Origin: Gammaproteobacteria bacterium | GTDB taxonomy: Bacteria > Pseudomonadota > Gammaproteobacteria > Poriferisulfidales > Oxydemutatoraceae | Length of the DNA stretch: 7,340 nt | Assembly (NCBI GenBank): GCA_007570905.1 | Contig: RKSI01000071.1 | Coordinates: 1-7,340, forward strand | Direction of reading: 5' to 3' | Part shown: positions 1-6,080 of the stretch, piece after piece | How the letters are laid out: the number at the start of each line of letters is the position of its first letter | Numbering within the stretch: position 1 is the stretch's first letter | Notes under the pieces: model-generated | Told to the model about the DNA's origin: nothing | What the model saw: only the letters and a program-made list of their open reading frames with translations | Databases searched by the model: none | Program-made: the position numbers and the translations under genes

Positions 1-1
1 G

Positions 2-838
2 GCGACGCTGGCGCGGCTCGCCGAAATGCTGAAAGACGGCCAGCCGCTGGACGACTTCGAGACCGCGCTCATCGGCAAACTGCTGCCCGGCGATGTCAAA
101 AACATCCTCTACACGCCGTACATCTCCGCCGACGGCAACGAGGTGCGCTTCAACGCGCGCATCATTGACTCAAACAAGGACCTGAGCCGCGCCGACTTCC
201 TGAACAAGATACAGTCCGGCATGGAAGACCTGGGCTACGACGCCGACCGCTTCCGCCTGACCGGTATGCTGGTGCTTTACAACAACATGCTGCAAAGCCT
301 CTACGAGTCGCAGATACTCACCATCGGCACGGTGTTTCTGGCGATACTGGCGATGTTCGCGGTGCTGTTCCGCTCGTGGCTGCTGGCGGCCATCGCAATT
401 TTCCCGAACCTGCTGGCGGCGGCGCTGGTGCTGGGTTTCATGGGCTACCGCGGCATACCGCTCGACATGATGACCATCACCATCGCCGCCATCAGCGTCG
501 GCATCGCGGTGGACAACACCATCCACTACATCATCCGCTTCAAGCGCGAGTTTCCGAAAGACCGCGACTACTTCGCCGCCGTCGAGCGCTGCCACGGCAG
601 CATCGGCAAGGCGGTGTATTACACCTCGGTGACCATCGTCTGCGGCTTCTCCATCCTGGCGCTGTCAAACTTCATCCCGACCATTTATTTCGGCCTGCTC
701 ATCGGGCTGGCGATGCTGGCGGCGCTGGCGGCGTCGCTGACGCTGCTGCCGTCGCTGCTGATTTTGTTCAAGCCGCTGGGCGCGCCGGGCCTGGCGGGCG
801 CGCCCGATGCGCGGGACGCGGCGGATACGCAACGATGA
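2..838 (+). CDS. RND/MMPL-family membrane exporter, C-terminal part (5' end outside window)
   Basis: The frame is open from the left edge, so the start lies upstream; about 278 codons are visible. Residues are counted from the ATG at 26. The first ~95 residues are soluble and fit the end of the second periplasmic domain. Five hydrophobic segments follow at roughly 97-116, 118-139, 147-170, 198-217 and 220-248. This matches TM8-TM12 of the second half of an RND transporter. The third segment carries GIAVDNTIH (159-167), running into a basic RFKREF stretch, which is typical of the MMPL/COG1033 'predicted exporter' branch rather than of AcrB-type pumps. Members use ion gradients to move hydrophobic or lipid-like cargo across the inner membrane; the cargo here cannot be read. 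The short tail after the last helix is Ala/Gly/Asp-rich. The stop TGA overlaps the fdhD ATG (ATGA), suggesting translational coupling. Family assignment is confident, substrate unknown. Confidence 0.88.
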   Translation, partial: ATLARLAEMLKDGQPLDDFETALIGKLLPGDVKNILYTPYISADGNEVRFNARIIDSNKDLSRADFLNKIQSGMEDLGYDADRFRLTGMLVLYNNMLQSLYESQILTIGTVFLAILAMFAVLFRSWLLAAIAIFPNLLAAALVLGFMGYRGIPLDMMTITIAAISVGIAVDNTIHYIIRFKREFPKDRDYFAAVERCHGSIGKAVYYTSVTIVCGFSILALSNFIPTIYFGLLIGLAMLAALAASLTLLPSLLILFKPLGAPGLAGAPDARDAADTQR

Positions 839-1695
839 CGCAACGCCCGCAGATGACGCGCGAGCGGCTGTCGCCGACCTACGAGGTTGAGGCGCGCGAC
901 CAGTACGGCGACGCGCGCGCGGTGCACATCGCCGGCGAATCGCCGCTGACGCTGATAGTGGACGGGCGCGAACTGGTCACGCTGATGACGCTCGGCGCCT
1001 ACCCGGAGGAACTCGCCATCGGCTACCTTCGCAACCAGCGCCTGGTGGAAGACATCGGCGCGATTGAGTCGGTTGCGGTGGACTGGGAGCGCGAGACCGC
1101 CGACATCAAACTGCGCCCCGGCTGCGCCGTCAGCGACTGGGAGGAGAAACTGGCGAAGCGCACCGTCACCAGCGGCTGCGGCCAGGGCACCATTTTCAGT
1201 TGCACGCTGGACAAACTCTACGACCGGCGCCTGCCCGACGCCGAGGTGCGCCAGGCCGTCATCTACGAACTGCTGCGCGAGATTGCGCGCCACAACGAGA
1301 TTTACAAACGCGCCGGCGCGGTGCACGGCTGCGCGCTGTGCCGAAACAGCGAGATTCTGATGTTCGTCGAGGATGTCGGGCGCCACAACGCCGCCGACGC
1401 CGTCGCCGGCATGATGTGGCTTGAAAACCTGGACGGCGCCGACAAGATTTTCTACACGACCGGGCGTCTTACTTCGGAGATTGTGATGAAAACCGCGACG
1501 ATGGGCATCCCGACGCTGCTGTCGCGCTCCGGCATCACGCACGCCGGGCTGGAATTCGCGCGCGACCTGAACATCACAATGCTGGCGCGCGCCAAAGGGC
1601 GGTCTTTTCTCGCCTACAACGGCGCCGGCAGGATCATCTACGACGCCAGGCCGCCGAAACCGCCGCCGGCGCCGCCGCCAAAGCCTGCGGCGTGA
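835..1695 (+). CDS. fdhD: Formate dehydrogenase accessory sulfurtransferase FdhD
   Basis: The 286-residue product is of normal family length. FdhD takes sulfur from the cysteine desulfurase IscS and passes it to the Mo/W-bisMGD cofactor before insertion into formate dehydrogenase, in the cytoplasm. Visible signatures are PLTLIVDGREL (37-47), EELAIGYL (58-65), SGCGQGT (113-119), AGAVHGCALC (160-169), EDVGRHNA (179-186) and YTTGRLTSEIVMK (207-219). The start was chosen because the ATG overlaps the stop of the upstream exporter (ATGA) and the conserved domain begins soon after; in-frame codons upstream belong to the exporter's shadow. Oddities: the loop that in E. coli FdhD holds two cysteines (CxxC, Cys121/Cys124) has only Cys115 here, followed by Gln-Gly. 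A CxxC (Cys166/Cys169) instead sits just before the EDVGRHNA motif. Cys123 follows the first loop. The C-terminus (from ~273) is a proline-rich tail. No formate dehydrogenase gene is in the window. Confidence 0.93.
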   Translation: MTQRPQMTRERLSPTYEVEARDQYGDARAVHIAGESPLTLIVDGRELVTLMTLGAYPEELAIGYLRNQRLVEDIGAIESVAVDWERETADIKLRPGCAVSDWEEKLAKRTVTSGCGQGTIFSCTLDKLYDRRLPDAEVRQAVIYELLREIARHNEIYKRAGAVHGCALCRNSEILMFVEDVGRHNAADAVAGMMWLENLDGADKIFYTTGRLTSEIVMKTATMGIPTLLSRSGITHAGLEFARDLNITMLARAKGRSFLAYNGAGRIIYDARPPKPPPAPPPKPAA

Positions 1696-1706
1696 GCCGC
1701 GTCAGG

Positions 1707-1712
1707 TATCAT
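1707..1712 (+). promoter_or_regulatory. Candidate -10 element for xseB-ispA-dxs
   Basis: TATCAT matches five of six bases of the sigma70 -10 consensus and lies in the 63-base gap between fdhD and xseB, which is visibly more AT-rich than its surroundings. It sits in GGTATCATTG (1705-1714). A near-identical string, GGTAGCATTG, lies upstream of cfa (5972-5981), which is the main reason to take it seriously. No convincing -35 box is seen 16-19 bases upstream, where the fdhD coding end lies. Transcription would start near 1719. Confidence 0.35.
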
Positions 1713-1745
1713 TGTTCACCGGATTGTTAACCACACATTCACCAC

Positions 1746-1750
1746 AGGGG
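1746..1750 (+). promoter_or_regulatory. Ribosome binding site of xseB
   Basis: AGGGG lies eight bases before the ATG at 1759, a normal Shine-Dalgarno spacing, and supports that start. It is better spaced than the candidates before ispA, dxs and cfa, which lie only three to four bases from their starts. Confidence 0.55.
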
Positions 1751-1758
1751 CAAACAAA

Positions 1759-2031
1759 ATGGCACAGGCAAAAAACCGCGCGGGAAAAAGCGCGCCCGAT
1801 TTCGAGAAGGCCATCGGGCAACTGGAGGAGATTGTCGCCCGTCTCGAGGGCGGCGACCTGACGCTCGAGCAGGCGCTGGAGCAGTTCGAGCGCGGCGTCG
1901 CGCTGGCCAAGGACTGCCGCGAGGCGCTGGCGCGCGCCGAGCAGCGCGTCAAGGTGCTGACAAAGAAAGAAGCGCGCGAGTTGCTGGAAGATTACGAAGA
2001 CGGCGACGGGGAAGATGACGGCGGAGGCTGA
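1759..2031 (+). CDS. xseB: Exodeoxyribonuclease VII small subunit
   Basis: The product is 90 residues, slightly longer than the usual ~80. XseB binds several-fold to the large subunit XseA to form exonuclease VII, which degrades single-stranded DNA from both ends to acid-insoluble oligonucleotides. The diagnostic helical core runs from FEKAIGQLEEIV (15-26) through LEGGDLTLEQALEQFERG (29-46) to ALAKDCREALARAEQRV (48-64). Flanking it are a short Lys/Ala-rich head and an acidic, glycine-rich tail (80-90) that gives the extra length and is probably disordered. The start has a clear AGGGG site. The last 17 bases overlap ispA, so the two are probably translated together. The xseB-ispA-dxs order is common in Proteobacteria. 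xseA is not in the window, which is usual since it normally sits elsewhere. Confidence 0.95.
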   Translation: MAQAKNRAGKSAPDFEKAIGQLEEIVARLEGGDLTLEQALEQFERGVALAKDCREALARAEQRVKVLTKKEARELLEDYEDGDGEDDGGG

Positions 2032-2914
2032 CGCGCGCGCGGTGGCGGCGTTTGTCGCCGAATGCGCGGGCCGCGTCGGCGGCGACATTGAACGGCAACT
2101 CGGCAAACACCGCGACGGCGAACTGGCGAAGGCCGTGCTTTACGCCGGCACCGGCGAGGGCAAGCGCATCCGCCCGGCCATCATCTACGCCACCGCGCAG
2201 GCGGCGGGCCTGGACTTCAGCCGCGTGGACGGCGTCGCCTGCGCGGTGGAGTTGATTCACTGCTATTCGCTGATACACGACGACCTGCCGGCCATGGACG
2301 ACGACGACCTGCGGCGCGGCAAGCCGGCGTGCCACAAGGTGTTCGGCGAGGCGCTGGCGATACTTGCCGGCGACGCGATGCAGGCGCTGGCGTTTGAGCG
2401 CATCGCCTGCGACGCGCACCTCGGCGCCGCGCAAAAGGTCGAGACCATGCGCATCCTGGCGGCGACTTCGGGGCTGTCGGGCATGGCCTGCGGCCAGGCG
2501 CTGGACATCCGCGCCGCCGGCTCACAGCCGGACATCGCCCACCTTGAACACATCCACCGGCTGAAAACCGGCACGCTGATGTCGGCGTGCGTGACGATGA
2601 CGCTGGCCTGCGCCGGCGGCGCGCCGGACGCGGTGCAAAGCGGCCTGCGCGCGTGGGCCGCCGACATCGGCCTGTGCTTTCAGATACGCGACGACATCCT
2701 GGATGTGGAGAACGAGACGGCGGCGCTCGGCAAGCCGCGCGGCTCCGACCGCCGCCAGCACAAGCCGACCTATATCTCGGTGCTCGGCGCCGAACGGGCG
2801 CGGCGCGAACTGGAACAACTCGGCGCGCGCTGCCTGGCGCAACTGGAAAACGCCGGCGGCGGCTGCGCGATGTTGCGCGGCATCACCCGCTGCATCGCCG
2901 GGCAGGGCCTTTGA
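2015..2914 (+). CDS. ispA: Farnesyl diphosphate synthase (short-chain polyprenyl synthase)
   Basis: The 299-residue enzyme condenses dimethylallyl diphosphate with two isopentenyl diphosphates to give farnesyl diphosphate, precursor of undecaprenyl carrier lipid and quinone side chains. The family landmarks are in order: GKRIRP (49-54, substrate diphosphate contacts), first aspartate-rich motif DDLPAMD (89-95), KTG (184-186), second aspartate-rich motif DDILD (226-230), and LGKPRGSD...HKPTY (238-253). The two-residue insertion in the first motif and a Tyr (84) five residues before it are the bacterial (type II) farnesyl chain-length signature, so C15 is the expected product. The usual GK before TY is HK here, a small deviation. 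The start lies inside the end of xseB with a GGGG three bases upstream. The stop TGA overlaps an ATG (TGATG, 2912-2916) opening a nine-codon mini-ORF that leads toward dxs. Confidence 0.95.
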   Translation: MTAEADARAVAAFVAECAGRVGGDIERQLGKHRDGELAKAVLYAGTGEGKRIRPAIIYATAQAAGLDFSRVDGVACAVELIHCYSLIHDDLPAMDDDDLRRGKPACHKVFGEALAILAGDAMQALAFERIACDAHLGAAQKVETMRILAATSGLSGMACGQALDIRAAGSQPDIAHLEHIHRLKTGTLMSACVTMTLACAGGAPDAVQSGLRAWAADIGLCFQIRDDILDVENETAALGKPRGSDRRQHKPTYISVLGAERARRELEQLGARCLAQLENAGGGCAMLRGITRCIAGQGL

Positions 2915-2983
2915 TGGGCGCGCGGGCATGGCGATTGGCATGATGAGCGCGGCATGATGAGCGGCGCAGCGGAGGCGCGGTGA
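2914..2983 (+). other. Chain of three overlapping mini-ORFs linking ispA to dxs
   Basis: Three very short reading frames run head-to-tail from the ispA stop to the dxs start: 2914-2943 (MGARAWRLA), 2940-2957 (MMSAA) and 2954-2983 (MMSGAAEAR). The ispA TGA overlaps the first ATG (TGATG). The first and second mini-ORF stops overlap the next ATG (ATGA), and the third stop overlaps the dxs GTG (GTGA, 2980-2983). This is seen directly. That ribosomes use it for termination-reinitiation is inference. The peptides themselves need have no function; their N-termini resemble that of Dxs because the DNA is repeated. Confidence 0.45.
2937..2964 (+). repeat. Tandem 14-bp repeat in the dxs leader
   Basis: Two adjacent copies, GGCATGATGAGCGC (2937-2950) and GGCATGATGAGCGG (2951-2964), differ only at the last base. 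The dxs start belongs to the same pattern: TGAGCGGCGC occurs at 2958-2967 and again at 2981-2990, so about 23 bases around the GTG look like a diverged further duplication. The repeat creates the stacked ATGs of the mini-ORF chain. Confidence 0.7.
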
Positions 2984-4878
2984 GCGGCGCGGCGTGGCGG
3001 CGTTTGCTGGACGCGATTGAATGGCCGCATGACCTGCGGCAACTGCCGGCGTCGGACCTGCCGCACCTGTGCGACGAACTGCGCGCGTTTGTGATTGAGT
3101 CGGTGGCGCGCTGCGGCGGCCACTTCGCCGCCGGCCTCGGCGCGGTTGAACTGACGGTCGCGCTGCACTATGTGTTTGACACGCCGCGCGATGTGCTGGT
3201 GTGGGATGTCGGCCACCAGTGCTACCCGCACAAGATACTCACCGGGCGCAAGCGCGAGATTGAAACCATCCGCAAACGCGGCGGCCTCGCGCCGTTCCCG
3301 AAACGCGGCGAGAGCGAATACGACAACTACGGCGTCGGTCATTCCAGCACCTCCATCGGCGCCGCCGCTGGCATGGCCGCGGGCTTCGGTTTGCTCGGTG
3401 AGCGGCGCAAGGTGGCCGCGGTCATCGGCGACGGCGGCATGACCGCCGGCATGGCCTACGAGGCGCTGAACCACCTCGGCGGCGCCCAGTATGATGTGCT
3501 GATTGTGCTGAACGACAACGAGATGTCCATCTCGCCGAATGTCGGCGCGATGAGCAATTACCTGACGCGCATCCTGTCCAGCCCGGCCTACGCGCAGGTC
3601 ATCGCCGGCGGCAGGCGGCTGCTGGAGCCGCTGCCGCCGGTCAGCGAACTGGCGCGGCGCACCAAAGAGCACATCAAGGGCATGATAGTGCCGGGCACGA
3701 TGTTTGAGGAACTGAATGTGCATTACTACGGCCCGGTGGACGGGCACAATGTGTCGCAACTGGTGAAAACGCTCGGCAACCTGAAAAAGATGAGCCGCCC
3801 GCGCCTGCTGCATGTCATCACGCGCAAGGGCAAGGGCTATGCGCCCGCCGAGCAGGATCCGGTGGGCTACCACGCGGTGCCGGCGTTTGACCCGGCGGCG
3901 GGCGTCGTCAAGCCCGCGCCGCAGGCGAAGGCGCCGGCGTCCTGGACTTCGGTTTTCAGCCGCTGGGTTTGCGACATGGCCGCGCGCGACCCGCGCCTGG
4001 TCGCCATCACGCCGGCGATGCGCGAGGGTTCCGGGCTGGTGGAGTTTGAGCGGCGTTTTCCGAAGCGTTATTTTGATGTCGGCATCGCCGAGCAGCACGC
4101 GCTGACGCTGGCGGCGGGCATGGCCTGCGCCGGGCTGAAGCCGGTGGTCGCAATTTACTCCACCTTTTTGCAGCGCGGCTATGACCAGTTCATACACGAC
4201 ATCGCGCTGCAGAAACTGCCGGTGGTGTTTGCGATAGACCGCGCCGGCGTCGTCGGGCCGGACGGCCAGACGCACGCCGGCAGTTTTGACTTGAGTTTCC
4301 TGCGCTGCATTCCCGGCGCCGTCGTGATGACGCCGATGGACGAGACGATGATGCGCAAGATGCTGACGACCGCGTTCTCGCTTGATGCGCCGGCGGCGGT
4401 GCGCTACCCGCGCGGGGCGGGGCCGGGCGCCGACCCCGGCGACGGCCTGGAGACAATAGAGGTCGGCAAGGCGGCGGTGCTGCGGCGCGGGCGCGGCGGC
4501 GCGATTCTGGCCTTCGGCAGCCCCGCCGCCGCGGCGCTTGAGGCGGCGGAAAGACTGGACGCGAGCGTCGTGGACATGCGCTTTGTCAAGCCGCTGGACG
4601 ACGCGCTGCTGCGCGAGATGGCCGCCGCGCACGACTGGCTGGTGACGATTGAGGACAATGTCGTCGCCGGCGGCGCCGGCGGCGCCGTCAATGAATGCCT
4701 GGCCGCCGCGGGCGCGGCGGCGCCGGTATTGAACCTCGGACTGCCGGATGTTTTCCAGGACCACGCCTCGCGTGAAGAGCAGTTGCATGAGGCGCGGCTG
4801 GACGCCGGCGGCATTGAGCGCGATATTCGCGCTTTCGTCGAGCGCGTTACGGGAGGCGCGGCGGGGCGTTCGGCCTGA
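2980..4878 (+). CDS. dxs: 1-deoxy-D-xylulose-5-phosphate synthase
   Basis: The 632-residue thiamine-diphosphate enzyme joins pyruvate and glyceraldehyde 3-phosphate, with CO2 loss, to form DXP, the entry and main control step of the MEP isoprenoid pathway (also feeding thiamine and pyridoxal synthesis). Similarity to E. coli Dxs is nearly continuous. Landmarks are GGHFAAGLG (46-54), DVGHQCYPHKILTGR (76-90), HSSTS (121-125), the ThDP/Mg motif GDGGMTAGMAYEALNH with Asp151 and then Asn180/Met182, ITPAMREGSG (343-352), DVGIAEQHA (366-374) with catalytic Glu371, DRAGVVGPDGQTH (420-432) and VRYPRG (474-479). A Pro/Ala/Lys-rich linker (307-320) joins domains I and II. The GTG start is the only usable one: a stop lies in frame at 2944 and the next in-frame ATGs fall inside the core. 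GGAGG (2971-2975) is four bases upstream. Length is about ten residues over E. coli, with a Gly/Ala-rich tail. Confidence 0.97.
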   Translation: MSGAAWRRLLDAIEWPHDLRQLPASDLPHLCDELRAFVIESVARCGGHFAAGLGAVELTVALHYVFDTPRDVLVWDVGHQCYPHKILTGRKREIETIRKRGGLAPFPKRGESEYDNYGVGHSSTSIGAAAGMAAGFGLLGERRKVAAVIGDGGMTAGMAYEALNHLGGAQYDVLIVLNDNEMSISPNVGAMSNYLTRILSSPAYAQVIAGGRRLLEPLPPVSELARRTKEHIKGMIVPGTMFEELNVHYYGPVDGHNVSQLVKTLGNLKKMSRPRLLHVITRKGKGYAPAEQDPVGYHAVPAFDPAAGVVKPAPQAKAPASWTSVFSRWVCDMAARDPRLVAITPAMREGSGLVEFERRFPKRYFDVGIAEQHALTLAAGMACAGLKPVVAIYSTFLQRGYDQFIHDIALQKLPVVFAIDRAGVVGPDGQTHAGSFDLSFLRCIPGAVVMTPMDETMMRKMLTTAFSLDAPAAVRYPRGAGPGADPGDGLETIEVGKAAVLRRGRGGAILAFGSPAAAALEAAERLDASVVDMRFVKPLDDALLREMAAAHDWLVTIEDNVVAGGAGGAVNECLAAAGAAAPVLNLGLPDVFQDHASREEQLHEARLDAGGIERDIRAFVERVTGGAAGRSA

Positions 4879-4942
4879 TGACACGCCGCCTGCCTCGCAG
4901 GTTCAGGCCGCGTTCATTGCCGCACGGCGGCGTCCGGCCTGA
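4871..4942. repeat. Triple inverted/direct repeat forming two alternative hairpins (dxs-galU gap)
   Basis: CGGCCTGA (4871-4878, including the dxs stop), TCAGGCCG (4903-4910) and CGGCCTGA (4935-4942) are spaced exactly 32 bases apart. The middle copy can pair with either neighbour, to ten base pairs on the right (4901-4910 with 4935-4944). Each 24-base loop holds its own perfect five-base-pair hairpin: CCTGC-ctc-GCAGG (4889-4901) and GCCGC-acg-GCGGC (4919-4931). The left inner stem shares G4901 with the right-hand ten-pair arm. There is no T-tract. The likely role is a terminator or transcript-end stabiliser between convergent genes. Confidence 0.55.
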
Positions 4943-4985
4943 ACACCCGCCGCCGGTATTGGCGCATGACGGGGCGCACGGCGCG

Positions 4986-5013
4986 GCTGCCTGCTACGGC
5001 AGTTTCAGATTTT
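4986..5013 (+). terminator. Possible weak intrinsic terminator for dxs
   Basis: CTGCC (4987-4991) and GGCAG (4998-5002) form a five-base-pair stem with a six-base loop, extendable by a G-U pair. It is followed on the + strand by a T-rich run containing TTTTT within the next dozen bases. It overlaps the galU stop codon on the other strand. The stem is short and the T-run interrupted, so this is tentative. Confidence 0.3.
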
Positions 5014-5881
5014 TCAGATAATCGCGGAACTCGCCGGCGATGTCGGGGTGTTCCAGCGCGTATTCAACATTGGCGCGCAGATAGCCCAACTTGCTGCCGC
5101 AGTCGTAGCGCCGCCCTTCATAGTTCAGGCCGCGCACCGGCTGCGAGCCGATTTGCCGCGCAATCGCGTCGGTGAGTTGCAGTTCGCCGCCGACGCCGGG
5201 GCGCGTGTTTCTTAAATGATCAAAAATGCCCGGTTGCAGGATGTAACGGCCAATCACCGCCATGCGGCTCGGCGCCTCGGCGGGCGGCGGCTTCTCGACC
5301 AGTTGCTCGACGCGCCACAGGCCGTCGCCGCCGCGCGCGCCGCCGATGACGCCGTAGCGGCTGACCGCCTGCGCCGCGACCTCTTCCAGCGCCAGCATCG
5401 TGCCGCCGCCGTTTTGCCACGCATCGGTCATCTGTTTCAGGCAGCCGGCGCCGTCGCTCCGCACCAGGTCGTCGGCCAGCAGCACCGCGAACGGCTCGTC
5501 GTGCACCACCGCCTCGGCGCACAGCACCGCGTCGCCGAGGCCGTTGGCTTCGGTCTGGCGCAGGTTGACGCACGACACGCCGGCGGGAACGATGCCGGTA
5601 ATCTTCTCCAGCAGCGCGGGCCGGTTCTTGCGCGCGAGGTGGTCGGACAACTCGCGCGCGTCGTCGAAGTAATCCTCAATCGCGCGCTTGCTTTTGTTGT
5701 TGACGAAGATCAGCACCTCAATGCCGGCCTCCACCGCCTCTTCCACCGCGTATTGAATCAGCGGCTTGTCCACAATCGGCAGCATTTCCTTCGGGCTGGC
5801 CTTGGTAACCGGCAGAAAGCGGGTGCCGTAACCGGCCACCGGAAACACGGCTTTTCGCAGTTTGTTTTTTTCGGAACTCAT
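4994..5881 (-). CDS. galU: UTP-glucose-1-phosphate uridylyltransferase
   Basis: The 295-residue enzyme makes UDP-glucose and diphosphate from UTP and glucose 1-phosphate. UDP-glucose feeds LPS core, capsule and exopolysaccharide, osmoregulated glucans and galactose use. The nucleotide-binding signature is intact: KAVFPVAGYGTRFLPVTKA (10-28) followed by PKEMLPIVDKP (30-40). Further landmarks are NNKSKRAIEDYFD (61-73), EANGLGDAV (111-119), LLADDL (134-139) with the metal/nucleotide aspartates, VEKPP (195-199), GELQLTDAI (232-240) and RYDCGSKLGY (258-267). Length is normal for bacterial GalU. The ATG at 5881 gives MSSEKNKLRKAVFPVAG, the usual short lead into the Rossmann-like fold. A GTG 19 codons upstream (5938) would add an Arg/Phe-rich extension unlike the family. 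No strong Shine-Dalgarno is seen; GGATGAG lies seven bases upstream of the ATG. The gene converges with dxs and diverges from cfa. Confidence 0.95.
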   Translation of the reverse strand: MSSEKNKLRKAVFPVAGYGTRFLPVTKASPKEMLPIVDKPLIQYAVEEAVEAGIEVLIFVNNKSKRAIEDYFDDARELSDHLARKNRPALLEKITGIVPAGVSCVNLRQTEANGLGDAVLCAEAVVHDEPFAVLLADDLVRSDGAGCLKQMTDAWQNGGGTMLALEEVAAQAVSRYGVIGGARGGDGLWRVEQLVEKPPPAEAPSRMAVIGRYILQPGIFDHLRNTRPGVGGELQLTDAIARQIGSQPVRGLNYEGRRYDCGSKLGYLRANVEYALEHPDIAGEFRDYLKNLKLP

Positions 5882-5941
5882 CAAGAACTCATCCGCAAGA
5901 GTGACAAAACCGCGCGTGAACCGGCGGCAACCGCGCACCGG

Positions 5942-5953
5942 CGGCGCGCGCCG
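5942..5953. repeat. 12-bp perfect GC palindrome in the galU-cfa divergent region
   Basis: CGGCGCGCGCCG reads the same on both strands and lies between the two divergent genes, about 20 bases from the candidate bidirectional -10. It could be an operator or simply a by-product of GC-rich composition, since CG-rich palindromes arise easily here. Confidence 0.25.
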
Positions 5954-5969
5954 GCCAGCGCGGGCCTAT

Positions 5970-5979
5970 ATGGTAGCAT
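5970..5979. promoter_or_regulatory. Candidate bidirectional extended -10 for galU and cfa
   Basis: ATGGTAGCAT is nearly symmetric. On the + strand it reads TG-G-TAGCAT (5971-5979), an extended -10 pointing to cfa. On the - strand it reads TG-C-TACCAT (5978-5970), an extended -10 pointing to galU. Each hexamer matches four of six TATAAT bases. The surrounding 5966-5980 is the most AT-rich stretch of the divergent gap, and the + strand string resembles the one upstream of xseB. No good -35 boxes are seen. Starts would fall near 5986 (+) and 5963 (-). Confidence 0.4.
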
Positions 5980-5990
5980 TGACGCGCCTT

Positions 5991-6041
5991 CGGGGCATGG
6001 GCGCGGGGCATGGGCGCGGAACATGAACGCGGGGCATGACG
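5991..6041 (+). repeat. 13-bp ATG-bearing tandem repeat in the cfa leader
   Basis: Four adjacent units are CGGGGCATGGGCG (5991-6003), an identical copy (6004-6016), CGGAACATGAACG (6017-6029) and CGGGGCATGACG (6030-6041), with decayed continuation CGGGCATCAC. ATGs recur every 13 bases at 5997, 6010, 6023 and 6036. Two nine-codon mini-ORFs result: 5997-6026 (MGAGHGRGT), whose stop overlaps the ATG at 6023, and 6010-6039 (MGAEHERGA), whose stop overlaps the ATG at 6036. The ATG at 6036 is in frame with cfa. If the candidate -10 is right, all of this is transcribed as 5' leader. Confidence 0.75.
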
Positions 6042-6080
6042 CGGGCATCACCCGGACATCAGATGTGCATCAAGAGGGGC

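Noticed and set aside
2042..2044. GTG as an alternative ispA start
   Set aside because: GGAGG lies 14 bases before it, too far, while the ATG at 2015 has a nearby GGGG and the usual overlap with xseB.
2770..4884. Long (704-codon) open frame on the - strand opposite dxs and the end of ispA
   Set aside because: Its product is Arg/Ala/His-rich low-complexity sequence with no recognisable motif. It mirrors the GC-rich third codon positions of dxs, which is plainly the real gene.
5882..5938. Upstream GTG start for galU adding 19 residues
   Set aside because: The extension does not resemble the GalU N-terminus, and the ATG at 5881 places the nucleotide-binding motif at the usual distance.
5991..6041. 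CRISPR-like array in the cfa leader
   Set aside because: Units of 13 bases are directly adjacent with no spacers, so this is a short tandem repeat.
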